Source: Prosopocoilus inquinatus (Eukaryota; Arthropoda; Insecta; Coleoptera; Lucanidae). Taken from it: a stretch of DNA of 64,000 nt. The notes under the pieces are model-generated. The model worked only from the letters and a program-made list of their open reading frames with translations. It ran no database searches and was not told the DNA's origin. Each line of letters begins with the position of its first letter. Positions within the stretch are counted from its first letter, which is position 1. Below are positions 1 through 11,104 of this stretch, piece after piece. Position numbers and translations under genes: made by a program. The stretch covers positions 25,114,001-25,178,000 of the forward strand of contig CM069872.1 of NCBI GenBank assembly GCA_036172665.1, given 5' to 3'.

Positions 1-123
1 GTACAAGTGTTATTTAATAGACAAGCTCATTACTACTGAGTTGTTTATTGTGTAAATCGACAGCTTAATTAAAGTGTTCTGAAATTTAACGACTATAATT
101 TGTGAACCCCCAAATTCGTGACA
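1..123 (+). repeat. 3' part of an LTR (family A), cut by the window edge
   Basis: This matches the 3' parts of two fuller LTR copies at 36795-37082 and 53398-53718, sharing the stretch GACTATAATTTGTGAACCCC and a terminal GTRACA. It ends inside the degenerate polymerase gene that follows, so it is an LTR inserted in that gene. Internal retrotransposon coding sequence is not visible. The 5' half lies outside the window. Confidence 0.75.
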
Positions 124-747
124 GTATTATGACATTAATAATATTTATGGCACATCCATGGGATTGCCTTTACCATTTGCACAATTTGTATGAGTTGATC
201 CTTATTCGATAGATGTAATGAACGTATCAGACGATGCTGAATTTGGTTATATTTCGGTATACGATTTACTTTATCCCGAAGAACTATTTGAAAATCATAA
301 AAATTTACCACTGTGTCCAGAACGTTTGGTACCGCTAACTTCGTCTTCAAAAATTCCCAAATTGTTAACAACTTTATTTGATAAAAAAACAATATATATA
401 CATTACAGAAATTTAAAACAGGCAATCCAATTGGGTTTGAAAGTTGAAAGAGTATTAAGAATATTGAAATTCAAACAGTCAAAATGGATGGAATCGTACA
501 TAAATTTAAATAATGATTTGCGTAAAAAAAGTAGAAATGATTTTGAAAAAAATTAATGAATAATTCAGTATTTGGAAAAAACATGGAAAACGTTAGAAAA
601 TATAGACATAAAATTGGTAACCAAATGGGAAGGACGTTACAGAGCAAACTATTACATATCATAACCTAATTTTCATAATTGTACCATTTTTGATGATGAC
701 ATGGTCATTATCGAAATGAAACGAATGAATATTAAATTTAACAAACC
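124..747 (+). pseudogene. Protein-primed family B DNA polymerase, 5' fragment (Polinton/Maverick-type)
   Basis: The best open stretch (218-556) reads GYISVYDLLYPEELFENH, LPLCPE, IHYRNLKQAIQLGLKVERV and LKFKQSKWMESYI. These are the motifs around and after polymerase motif A in protein-primed PolB enzymes of Polintons and related adintoviruses, which replicate linear element DNA from a terminal protein. A weak NNIYG motif A precedes it near 140-170. After 556 the frame shifts into an MNNSVFGKNMENVRK block and then a KLVTKWEGRY block with further stops, so the copy is dead. It stops at a TA microsatellite where a 4 kb element has entered and resumes at 4816. I read it as a Polinton relic rather than a recent virus, because only the polymerase is recognisable. 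Confidence 0.8.
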
Positions 748-748
748 T

Positions 749-770
749 ATATATATATATATATATATAT
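749..770. repeat. (TA)n microsatellite, left side of insertion
   Basis: About eleven TA units separate the polymerase codons from the left terminal repeat of the inserted element. A longer TA run (4776-4815) lies on the other side. The element appears to have inserted into TA-rich DNA or generated it; the exact target duplication cannot be read inside the run. Confidence 0.9.
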
Positions 771-1450
771 ACATCCCGCTATCATTTGGGCGTCTCTATA
801 TTGTCAATTAGCCATCACTTGGGCGTCCCCCGTAATTGAGCGTCCGTATACGGACGCTCGATTGTATCCCATGCAAAAAAATTTTTGGGGACTCCTAGGA
901 CCTCTACCTGTCATTTGGCAAAATTTTTCTGGACGGCCGAATGATGATCAAATGGAAACAGTCGTATATTTTTAGTTCCAGCGTATATCCACTGGTGGCG
1001 CTAGTATCATTTTCGTATATAGAACTGCAGATATACAACTTTCACTTAAGTGCAATAGAGCGTCCAGTAAATTTGTCAACACTGTAATCCTATTTAAATA
1101 TGCTTCTGTGATTCCCGCTCGAAAAAAATTCGTAGTCTGTTAGGTTTGATAGACAACATGGACGAGAGTGGTCATTATTTTCCTGAAGAATACGTAAGTA
1201 AAATATACTTTTTATAAAATATGTTACGTTACAACTGTACATGCTACGTAACATTTTTTAGTATGCTTTTACAGTCGCAAATTCCGCTCAAAAGAATGAA
1301 AGGTAATGGTGCAATCCGTTATCACCGACATTACAAGTGTAATGAAAACGAGAAAAATGAAGTATGTTTATTGGTTTATAGTATCAATAGCATGTTTTTA
1401 AACTAGGAATAATAATTGCTTTAGGTTAATTGACACTGTATAGATTTATA

Positions 1451-2200
1451 CAGGGTAGGGCAAAAGTATGGAACCGAAAACTGTTTGACGTATCTATTTG
1501 AAATTTGGTATGTGACTCAGAGTCAATAGGACCTACATTACCGATTGTTTCAATTGTTTATCTGCTCTTGTTTCTGAGATCCAACGCCTACTTGGTTTTT
1601 CTTAAATAACAACCTGCTGATTTTTTTCCTCTATTTAATAGTTCGTTTAATTCTTTACACGACCACATAAAAATATTTATCTACTGCATAAGAAAGTTTC
1701 TAGGAAATAATGTTTGAATGAAAAGGTTAGAAAAGATGGTTTACGCTGATATTTAGTATTTGTTTTCTTGTTTTTAAGGCAATTTTTATTAAATTTTTCT
1801 TTAGTTCTATCTTAAAAACAGCCCATAATCTTGTGGTTTTACAGTTTTTTTGTTAAAACTATATTTTTTGTCGAATATCAAACAATTAACCATTTTTCCT
1901 AACTTTTTCATTCAAATGTTTTTTTCTCGAAAATTTTCTTATGTAATTGATAATTATTTTTATATGGTCGTTTAGAAAATTAAACGAACTATTAAATAAA
2001 GGAAAAAAAAAAATAAGCAGGTTGTCATTTAAAAAAAATCAAGTAGGCGTTGGACCTCAGAAACAAGAGCCGATAGACAATTGAAATAAACTGATGATGT
2101 CTGAAATCTTATTGACCCTGAATCACACACCAAATTTTAAACAGATACGTCAAACAGTTTTCGAAATAATAAGCCGGTTCCATACTTTTGCCCTTCCCTG
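1451..2200. mobile_element. Tc1/mariner-type MITE with very long inverted repeats
   Basis: TA at 1449-1450 and 2201-2202 flank ends CAGGGTAGGGCAAAAGTATG and its near-perfect inverse. The inverted similarity continues for several hundred bases, so the 750-bp copy is almost wholly fold-back, with its centre near 1820. No transposase reading frame is present. TA duplication and CAGGG-type ends are typical of Tc1/mariner derivatives. Confidence 0.85.
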
Positions 2201-2654
2201 TATACGGTCGTTTAGAAATATTTCCCGATATTTTCAGGGTGATAGAACATCTAAAAATAAGGTCACCTTTTTATACAAAGTGAACAATAAGAAATTGATA
2301 AATTTTATGTTTTAACATTATGTAATAGGTGCATGCGAACTTTTAAACCTCAATTACTCCAAAATTGAGTTGAATCTGAACCTTTTTTGTGCCAAATAAT
2401 CTATAATAAGAATATTTCTTTCACAAATTTTTGACGAAATGTGTAAACTGAAAAGTTAGGATTAACGTATTAAAGCTACCCCTACAAAACTACTTTTTAA
2501 AACAATTTTTTGCTCGGATTGTCTTTTCAGTTGCTTCCTAAAAGTTACCTGCAAAGTATTGAAGTGGCAGAGTCTCTAATAAAAAAGTTACGTAGTCCGT
2601 TATGCCTTTTTATGTGGTCCCTTTACACAATATTTATAATGTGTACAGGTGCAA

Positions 2655-2876
2655 ATATGCCGAAGAAGCCGCGTTGCTCACCCTCGATATTTAGGTCGCG
2701 CTTGATACCTCGATATAAAACAAATGGAACTTTGCATTTCGAAGACGAATAGCAGTCCATATGTTCGACGTGCACGATTCCATTTAAAACTATTCATTTG
2801 TTTTACATCGAGATGATATTGCGGTATCGAGCACGACCTAAATATCAAGGGTGAACAGCGAAGGCTCTTCGACTTG
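2655..2876. mobile_element. Imperfect palindrome, probable MITE
   Basis: CCGAAGAAGCC...GTTGCTCACCC followed by TCGATATTTAGGTCG on the left is mirrored by CGACCTAAATATCAAGGGTG...GGCTCTTCGAC on the right. Arms are about 90 bp. No coding content; superfamily unknown. Confidence 0.6.
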
Positions 2877-3339
2877 TTGGTACCGTAAGTGGTTAACAGT
2901 AAAGTTCACTATAAACACACATACACCAATCCCTACAATTTATTGCTGGAGTAACTCCGCTTAAAGAAGCAATAAACGAAATTATCTTTTTGGTTCACAT
3001 TGTTTAGATGAATTTATCTTACGGTAATATAACGCGAATAAAACAATTTTCACAACAAAAAGTGATTTTTTTGTCTACTTGAATTTTTAATTAGTTATAT
3101 AATTTTATACTGAATGACTTTCTTTTGGCAATTTTGCAAAATAAACACTTGTACATAAGTGTTGTGAAAAATACATTTTTCATTCTAGTGGAGTAAAATG
3201 CTCTCACTATTTTTCAGTATTTCTATAAGAAAGCCATTCAGAATAAAAAGAAATAACTAAACAGATTCATTCAGATTATTCGCTTTACGTTAAGGCAATA
3301 TTATCAACTTAATATTAGCAACATCCTGCGATCGTTTTC

Positions 3340-3455
3340 TAACTTGACATTGCTTCTGCTAGCGAGGACCCAAATAGGACTGAAACAGCTATAGAGGATG
3401 TTCGAAAGATCCTCTGTAATAAAAAATGATTTGCAACAAAATTTTGTAATCTTAT
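3340..3455 (+). repeat. Decayed relative of the hammerhead repeat (retrozyme-like)
   Basis: AGGACTGAAACAGCTATAGAGG and ATGATTTGCAACAAAATTTT match the GGGCTGAAACAGCTGTAC..AGAGG and CGATTTGCACAAAATTTT parts of the 310-bp ribozyme repeat. The core strand before stem II reads GCTAGCGAGGACCC and no longer fits CUGANGA, so ribozyme activity should be lost. Confidence 0.5.
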
Positions 3456-3564
3456 AATTGAAGTTGTCTCTAATAATACAGTTGTCTTTATGGTGATCAT
3501 TTATTTCCAGAAAGAGACTGTCATTAGAAAACTTGAAATCCCGAGCTTAATCTATATCTAGCTA

Positions 3565-3750
3565 CTTACCGTTGAATTCCTGGCTTCCGGTTGGAACCGC
3601 GTCTCTTCTCGGATTTCTTCTACTACCAACGTTTCGTTCTACATAGCAGAAGAACTTGCTCAGGGCTGCTGCTGCAGGTGGTCTTGCTGCTGTTTCTTGT
3701 AAGTCGTTGATACTGAGTTGGTATGTCCGCTGTCGTCGTATTTATAGTGG
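3565..3750 (-). repeat. Inverted copy of a Penelope-like element 3' end
   Basis: Read on the minus strand, this matches the C-terminal and 3' region of the PLE on the plus strand at 4000-4215: a Ser/CAG-rich run followed by the CTTCTGC...GAAACG and CGCGGTTCC...CCAGGAATTCAAC pieces. The two copies meet near 3750 in inverted orientation, an arrangement often produced by PLE integration. Confidence 0.7.
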
Positions 3751-4221
3751 TCGATGGGCGTAACGGGTTCAATTGAACACAAACTAGAAACCGGCCACCA
3801 GATCCAATTTTCCGACACAAAACTCCTAGCCCGCTCGTCTCATTTGTTTAACCGGAAAATCCATGAATCTATAGAAATTTTCAAACACTCCAATAACCTG
3901 AACCGTGATAATGGCTTCTACCTTCACAATACATGGAAACATCTCATTAACGGCTCGTCACGCACCAACAGACCAATCCCCGCCCACCGTTTCACCCCGC
4001 TGCCGCCATCGACCACTATAAATACCACGACTGCAGACGTACCAACTCAGTCTCAACGACTTACAAGAAGCAGCAGCAAGACTACCAGCAGCAGCAGCAG
4101 CAGCAGCCTTGAGGAAGTTCTTCTGCAATGGAAAACGAAATCCGGCAAGAGACGCGGTTCCAAGCGGAAGCCAGGAATTCAACAACGGACGACGGCCGCG
4201 GAAGCTTTCAAGTTACAGTAG
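3751..4221 (+). pseudogene. Penelope-like element endonuclease C-terminal fragment
   Basis: The frame from about 3754 reads EHKLETGHQIQFSDTKLL, KIHESIEIFKHSNNLNRDNG and LHNTWKHLI. This is the region after the GIY-YIG core in insect PLE polyproteins, which pair a reverse transcriptase with a GIY-YIG endonuclease. A closely similar segment lies at 10600-10850, which supports the family call. The GIY-YIG core itself is absent here, the reverse transcriptase is missing, and a poly-Ser tract ends the frame. It is a 5'-truncated, inactive copy joined head-to-head with an inverted 3' piece. Confidence 0.75.
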
Positions 4222-4770
4222 CTAATTACCGTAATATTTGTGTCCTGACGAACATGTGTTTCACATTAACGATCCACTGAGAAACTGAAAATATTAGTTG
4301 CCTTGCTATTGATTACGAACGTTATTTTTTAAGAACTCTGGAGTAACGCAGTAGTTTTGGATATAAAAAAGTCAGTTTCGTGTTTAAATTTCACGAAACG
4401 AAAAGTCAGTTTTATGTTTAAATATCATGAAACGGAGAAATGAGTTTTATGTTTCAAGAAAACTTTCAGAAATTTTGAAAGAATTTCATGACGGAATTTC
4501 GACGAGGTACCTTGAAGTACCCCCCTACCATTTAAGAACTTAGTAAAATTGACAACACCGCTGGAGCTTGCATTGCTTATCATATGGAAGCGTATACACA
4601 AAAAGGACGCCTTATTGATGTTTAATCGGAGGGAGGTGTATATCAGCGGACGCCTTATGTATAGGACCAACGAAGGAGTTACAGATGATAGTGCAGTAGT
4701 AATATACAGCAGGCCCGCCATGTTGGACGCTACATAGAACAGTTATGAAAGGAGCTTCCAGTGATACTGG

Positions 4771-4775
<5 letters not shown>

Positions 4776-4815
<40 letters not shown>
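4776..4815. repeat. (TA)n microsatellite, right side of insertion
   Basis: About twenty TA units between the right terminal repeat of the 4 kb element and the resumed polymerase frame. Confidence 0.95.
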
Positions 4816-4819
<4 letters not shown>

Positions 4820-5437
4820 TTTACTATACTAGATCTTTCTAAAGCGTTTTTATATGATTTTCATTACAATTATATCAAAAATAAATTTAAAGACAAAGCT
4901 AAATTACTTCATACAAATACAGATTCTTTGATTTATCATTTTTTCGTTGAAGACATTTACGAACACATTAAAGAAGACATGTCATAATTTGATACATCGG
5001 ATTATTCTTCTACTAACAGATATCAAATTCCTCTTCGGAATAAAAAAGTTCTAGGATTAATGAAAGATGAAAATAATAGTAGATTAATGTTAGAATTTAT
5101 AGGACTTAGATCGAAAATGTATACAATAAAAGTTGAAAATAATAATGTTATAACAAAAGCAAAAGGTGTGAAAAATTCAGCACTTCGTTCGATTTTGTTT
5201 GAGGACTATTATCAAACTCTATTTAATAATTCCATGTTAGACACAACCCAACATTTAATCAGATCCCAACAACATGAAGTTTTCACGATTGAACAAAGAA
5301 AGATTGCTCTGAGTCCTTTTGACGACAAACGAATTATTAGTTTCATTTATGCAGACACGATTCCTTGGGGTTTAAAAAAAAAAACAAAAAATGAATTACT
5401 TAACCACACAACGGTTTTAATTATTTGCAATTGCTGA
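4816..5437 (+). pseudogene. Protein-primed family B DNA polymerase, 3' fragment
   Basis: This continues the polymerase interrupted at 747. It shows [19 protein letters not shown], then the motif C region reading [10 protein letters not shown], then [25 protein letters not shown] and a C-terminal DKRIISF. Motif C in the family is normally DTDS; here the first catalytic aspartate is Asn, so even a continuous protein should be inactive. A stop at about 4985 and a frame change split this half too. A short downstream stretch (5600-5640, frame reading YNYTGP) faintly recalls the PLA2-like minor capsid protein of Polintons, but I do not claim it. Confidence 0.8.
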
Positions 5438-6439
5438 AAGATAACCTTATCAGGTAAGTTTTTTAATATTTTTCTTTTTTCTATCTCTACAATTAAATTT
5501 GTTCCATTTGTAGTTGCAAACCTAGGATAGAAAAAAAATTAAAATTTATAAAAACTACACCTAATGCATATACACCTACGAAAGAATCAACCACGGCTGG
5601 CTAAGATTTAGGATGCGTGCATATAATTACACAGGCCCCGCAAGAGGCGAAGAAATTATCAACATAGTGATAAAAAAATCAACTCCCTGTATGGCACCAA
5701 GATTGCATTAAAAAAATTCTACGGACGTTGGAGCAGACGTTGTCGACGAAGAATATCGTGCTACATTTTAACCATTCTGGCGAAAATTACGTGATTTGTC
5801 AACAAATTTAATATCCAAGAAGTGCCGAACTATCGTGCACAACTTGATGTAACAGCGGTTTTTACTTTCTGAAACAATTTTAATTAATTAACATAAGCTG
5901 CCTAGTGTTTTTCTGTAAGATATATACGATAAGTAAAAATATTTTTAATTTTCACTTAAAAAAAATAAATAAAAAAGCAAAAAGTCATATAATTTTTTCT
6001 CCCGACCTTTCCTAATGCATAACTAATATTACATCGTTCAGTCATTACTCGGGGAATTATTATACTGACAGTTACATTCTTTTCTAAAATACCACACTTA
6101 CTAATTACAGCAACAGTTCTTATGCAAAAAGTACAAAACGATGGCTATTATTATTATTTAAAAATTGCAAGCGAACCGTGTTTTACTCTTTTTTTTTCGA
6201 AATTTAAAGATTTTTAATTTAGTTTATAAATTATTGATATTTACGTATTATTTAATTGTACAACGTTTTGCAGTTTCATAAAAATACATAAATAGCAATT
6301 ACAAAGAGTACACGTAATTTATTGTTATAAGTTCTTTGATGGGAAAGAAGCGTCATTAAAAATATTCTCTTTTAATATTTACAGAAATAAATGTAGAACA
6401 TTTCATTAAAAAAATTTAAGCAAGCTTGCACTTTGACAA

Positions 6440-6480
<41 letters not shown>

Positions 6481-6839
6481 AGTGGGTTCGATAAAAGACG
6501 CCTTGGACTAGTTTTGCTGAATCTACACATTTTTCAAAGTTCATTGACTCGTTGTACTGAACGAACACGCCGGATAAAATTATAACCCTTCTTCAAGAAC
6601 TAAACGGGGGTTAGATTTATTTTTTTTCTCAACGACTTTTTCTGGTATTATGACGCCATTGCCAACATTCTTCAGAGCTGCAAGAAGTAAAGATTTTTCT
6701 GCAACGGCCTCTTCGGCTCAAGAACTAAAGGGGTAACTTCTTCACCTCTTAAGCCACTCCCCTAACTTAGGGGATGACCTTCAACGATGGTAACTTCGGA
6801 TGGACACATGCCATCCGCAATTTTTTTCAAGGTCAAACT
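5438..6839. other. AT-rich stretch without a recognised gene
   Basis: No credible reading frame. The only clear structure is a (CA)n microsatellite at 6443-6476. The interval 5550-5860 may be further decayed Polinton sequence. Confidence 0.6.
6443..6476. repeat. (CA)n microsatellite
   Basis: Seventeen uninterrupted CA units. Confidence 0.97.
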
Positions 6840-9632
6840 GTCCCAGGATCCCGCTAGTTAAACTACTACCTGCGTTCGCGTACGGCCAAAATTGCGTTCG
6901 ATTCGCCTCGTTCGAATGCGTCCTCTCGCGAACGCGAAAAAGATCGCGTTGGTTTTAGGTTAGGTTGCGTTCGACTGGCAGCGCGCCCTCCCTCTGACTG
7001 CCGGGCCGACGGCCCCCGACTGCCGGCATAATATAATAATATGTATATATGTCAAGGTTTCCTTACCGCGATTGACGACGACTTCGCATCGACACCTTGC
7101 GAGTGTTGCCAACTCTCGCCAGTCTTTTATGCGGCAAATTCGAATGAGCCGGAGGGGGGGGGGGATAAGCCGGTTTCTCCCGCAACGAAGTCTGTCAAAA
7201 TTTACGCGTTCGGTCGAGCGCACCGTCGTCTTTGAAAAATCACATCTCGACCACGCGACGACCTATACACGTCGGCTCGGTGCCGTTCGAAAGACGAAGG
7301 ACGCGCTCGTCCCTCCGAACCCCGAAAACCCCCACGCCCCCCGTCTTAGGACATAAAATTGCCTCTTCCGTCCCGAAAGTCGCGTCGGTCGGGTGTCTTT
7401 GAAAATTCAACGCGCCTTTGTTCGTAGGCCGGATTCGACGGCGGCGCCCTCCGCGCACGGGCCGAGATCCCCTCTATCATATCGTCAGGAGAAATCCCGG
7501 ATATTCCTTCAAATGTCCGAACTGCGAGTTTTTTTCCGCACGCGCAGACATGGGTTTATCTTCAGCACGAACGATATCGATCATTGCAGCGCCATCTTTG
7601 ATCGACAGATCGAACTGACTTGTTTTTCGGTCCCGACTCGGCGAGATCTTTCGTTTGATATGCGACAATCCGGTTCATCTTTGACACGACCAATTTCGAT
7701 CATTGCAGTGCCATCTTCGATCGAAAAATCGAACCGACGCGATTTTCCGTCGCTGCTCGGCGAAGGCTCTCGACACTCCGAGTGTATCTTCGACAGAACC
7801 AATTTCGATCATTGCAGCGCCATATTTGATCGAAAAATCGAACCGACGCGATTTTTCGTCGCCGCTCGGCGAGGGCTTTCGTTTGAGGCGCGGCAACCCG
7901 GGTACACGTTCGCCACCGTCGATTTTAGATCGTGGCGCCCCCATCTCGATCTCCAAGACAGCGTCGGTGTCTCGACGACGAAAACGACGTTCCCCCGCCG
8001 CGACGCTTTCGATCGTCGCGATGCGCGCTCGACCGCGCGGATGTACTCCGAAATCCGGTTTCAATTTCACCGGCGCGGCGATTCCCGAACATTTCGAATG
8101 TCCCTCGTAGACGCGACGTCCGCCGTACTTGCGATTGCCTCGCGACAAAATTAGTTAAAATTTTCGCGTTCGGTCGAGCGGACCGTCGACTTTAAAAAAT
8201 CACATCTCGACCGCCCCGCGTTGGATCCGAGCGAGCTCGGTGCCGTCGAAAAGACGAAGGAAGCGCGCGTTCCTCTGAACCCCGAAAACCCCCCTCGCCG
8301 CACCGTCTTCCGAGAAAAAATCGCCTCTTCCGTCTCGAAAGTCGCGTCGGTCGGGCGACTTTGAAAATTCGCCGCTCCTTTGTTTGCAGGCCGAGATCGA
8401 CGGTGGCGCCATCCGCGCACGGGCTGTCATCTTCTCTACTACCTCGTGAAGAGAAATCCCGAATATTCCATCAAATTTCCGAGCCGCGAATTTTTTTCCG
8501 CGCCGACTACCGAAAGCGAAACGTCAAATCGCCAGAGCGGGCTGATTTATGAAAAATTCCGGGTAGGTCGCCGAGGTGCAAAGCCGGATCCCCGTTGCCG
8601 CAGAATGAAACGAATGGACGGACGCATCCGCCCGGAGAGCAAAAGTCCGGCCGTCACTTCAAGTTTCGGCAGAAAAAATTGTTCCCTTAGAGAATCACGA
8701 TAGTGCGCAGGCGAAAAGTCGACTTTTGAAAAATCGCCGCTCCTTTGTTTGAAGGTCAAGCTCGACGGTGGTGCCCTCCACGTACGGGCTGAGGTCTCCT
8801 CTACCACCTCGTGAAGAGAAATCGACTACCGAAAGCGAAACGTAAAATCACCCGCACGCAGGCTGGTACATGAAAAATTCCGGGAAGGTCGCGTGGCCAC
8901 GCAGCCGATTCCCCGTTGCCGTGTAGCGGAGCGAAGGACACGTCCGCCCGGAGAGGAAAAGTCCGGCAGTCGCTTTCAGTTTCGGCGGAAAAACTCTCCG
9001 AGAATCGCGACGGCGCGCGCAGACGAAAAGTCGACATTTGAAAAATCGCCGCTCCTTTGTTCGAAGGCCGGGGTCGACGGTGGCGCCCTCCTCGTACGGG
9101 CCAACATCTCCTCTACCACCGCGCGAAGAGAAATCCCGGATATTCCTTCGAATTTCCGAGCCGTGATTTTCTTTCCGCTCCGGGCGAAATTCGTGCTCCT
9201 TCGGAACCGGTCCCGTACGATTGAGAGCGACGCCGCCGACGCCACACGACGTCCCGACGGCCCCTCTCTCCCGCCGCGAGAGCGCGTTCGCCTGCGCGCG
9301 ATAACTCCACGCCCGGAACGAAAAAACTCCCAATTTTTCGATCGTTTGGCGTCCTTCCGTTTAAAATACACGGAAATGCAGTATCGAACTCCGAAGCTAC
9401 AAAATTGCAAGTTTCAACCCTTTCCGGCCCTTTCCAGGACCGGATTCAACGCGATCTTCCGAAGGAACACGGCCCCCACCTATCCTCCGAAATTCGTCTG
9501 GATCGGTCAATAACGAAGGGCGCCGGAATTTTTTCACAGAAAACGGGCATTTTCGGGAATACGCGCCTGCGTCGCCCCCGGAGTGCGTCGGGTCGAGAAA
9601 CCGCCGGCGTCACTGGACACCTCGCTTCACAG
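6840..9632. repeat. GC-rich higher-order repeat block
   Basis: Base composition changes sharply from the AT-rich surroundings. Three unit types recur. Alpha begins CGTTCGGTCGAGCG at 7207 and 8167 and is partial at about 8717 and 9023. Beta (CGAAAGCGAAACGT... CGCCCGGAGAG) spans 8516-8716 and 8832-9022. Gamma (CGATCATTGCAG.GCCAT) sits at 7578, 7697 and 7806, period about 110-120. Long frames exist on both strands (up to 253 codons) but repeat with the DNA and show no domain, so I treat them as by-products of GC richness. An rDNA-spacer-like or satellite origin is possible. The right edge cuts a transposon copy at about 9633. Confidence 0.65.
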
Positions 9633-10215
9633 GGAGAAAATATCAACTATATTTCGGAAATTTTCAAATGTAATTCAGAATTGTTAATTTAATTTCAGAA
9701 TATGTTATTTAAAATTTAAATTAATCAAATCACTTGTAATTCAGATTTATTTAATTGCAGAATTCGTTAGTTGTAATTCAGATTAATCAGTTTAATTTCA
9801 GAATATATTAAATGCAATTCAGAAAGAATTATTTTTTAATTTTAGACTATTCGTTATTTATCTACTTTAATTATAAATCAATATTATACAATTCCTTGGG
9901 ATAAAGAATGGGAACAAGTTTTTTTTATTTCTAATTGTACAGTTGTTTGACGGAATTTAAAATCATTCATATTTCAATTAAAAGTTACTGGTTCTTAATT
10001 ACAATTGATGTAATCTCAAATTCATTTAGTATATTCCGAAATTAAACTGATTAATCTGAATAACATTTGACGAATTCTAAAACTAAATTGTTAATCTGAA
10101 TTACAAATGATATATTCTGAAACTAAATTGATTAATCTGAATTATATGTGAAATGAAATTAGCAAATCTGAATAGCAATTGACGAATTCTTAGTTACAGT
10201 TGGAAAAGGTGTAGT
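9633..10215 (-). mobile_element. Non-autonomous copy of the ACTACACC element (copy C, left end truncated)
   Basis: This is in inverse orientation to copy B at 20307-21164; the internal stretch around TTGTATAATT/ATCCCATTCTTTATCCC is shared. It ends at GTTGGAAAAGGTGTAGT, the inverse of the left terminus ACTACACCTTTTCCAACTG. Both arms are arrays of a roughly 35-40 bp unit containing ATTCAGATT and TTTCAGAAT. The left end lacks the terminal 20-odd bases where it meets the GC-rich block. No coding sequence. Confidence 0.8.
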
Positions 10216-10880
10216 TAGCCGGGCCTTCGCCCTATCACAACCCTCATCACTCCAGACTGAACTAAACCACATACCTAACAAAAATCTTACTCATCAACAA
10301 TTATAACAAAAACGGCATACAAAGATCCATTGCCCGTCAACTCACCCCAATTCCACCGCGGCCTGAAACTGATACACCGCCATTCACTACGGCTTACCTA
10401 CCTTACATCCACACCATAATGGACCGAATAAGCAAAATCCTTAAAAACCTTAAACGACAAAACGTCAAATCCATTTTCTTACCTGTGACAAAACTTTCAA
10501 ACTACCTACCCTCCACAAAATACCATATTCCCTTACAATCCGAAGGAGTGTATCCAATTCCGTGTTCCTGTGGACGTACATACGACTGGCTACGTCCTAG
10601 CTGAACACAAACTACAAACCAGTCAACAAATCCAATTTTCCGACACAAAACTTCTACACCGCTCACTTCTTTTCTTTGACCGTGAAATCCGTGAATCTAT
10701 AGAAATTTTCAAACACTCCAATAACCTGAACCGTGATAATTTCTTCTATCTTGACAATACATGGAAATCACTCATTAACAATCCGTCACGCACCAACAGA
10801 TCAATCCTCACCCACCGTTCCACTCCGTTGTCTCTACCGACCACACTATAAATACCACGATAACGGACATGTCAATTCAG
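10216..10880 (+). pseudogene. Penelope-like element, endonuclease region, 5' part
   Basis: Frames give IFLPVTKLSNYLPSTKYHI, then GVYPIPCSCGRTY (the GIY side of the GIY-YIG endonuclease with the CxC typical of insect PLEs), then AEHKLQTSQQIQFSDTKLL and REIRESIEIFKHSNNLNRDN. The YIG half and about 25 residues are missing between GRTY and the TGYVLAEH block, and the frame shifts there. The element is interrupted at 10880 by a LINE and resumes at 16605. It starts immediately after transposon copy C and ends immediately before copy A. Confidence 0.8.
10869..10880. repeat. Target-site duplication of the LINE (left)
   Basis: ATGTCAATTCAG occurs here and again at 16593-16604. The sequences outside it join into continuous PLE sequence. 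Confidence 0.85.
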
Positions 10881-11104
10881 CCGTCATTCTGCAGCGAGCG
10901 TCCGAGGCGATCATACGTGTTTTACAGAGTTCTCTCCGAAGCGACCCGGCCTGTTCAGGCGCTGTCAAAAGCTAATTTCTTAGCTCTATTTTGCCTTTTA
11001 AAAGGCAGCAGAATCCAAGTTTACGCTTGATTTTTATTTTATTTCGACACGACACTGAGTAAGGTGTCCCGGCCCAGAGCCCCGGCAAGCGCCCCCGCGC
11101 CCGA

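Larger units (their letters stand above)
771..4775. mobile_element. 4 kb terminal-inverted-repeat element inserted in the polymerase gene
   Basis: The left end ACATCCCGCTATCATTTGGG is answered at the right end by GTGATACTGGGATGT, an imperfect inverted repeat of about 15 bp. The left subterminal region repeats GGGCGTC and GAGCGTCC, and holds a perfect 22-bp palindrome at 838-859. A short exon-like ATG stretch at 1158-1193 is followed by GTAAGT, but I recognise no transposase. The element has absorbed a mariner MITE (1451-2200), a palindrome (about 2655-2876), a ribozyme-repeat relic (about 3340-3455) and inverted PLE 3' ends (3565-4215). Superfamily unresolved. Confidence 0.55.

Noticed and set aside
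6950..6970. TTAGGTTAGG, the insect telomere motif
   Set aside because: Only two units; the same string is frequent in insect DNA and no array follows.
7393..8154. 253-codon open frame in the GC-rich block
   Set aside because: It overlaps long frames on the other strand, its residues repeat with the 110-120 bp DNA unit, and no domain is recognisable.
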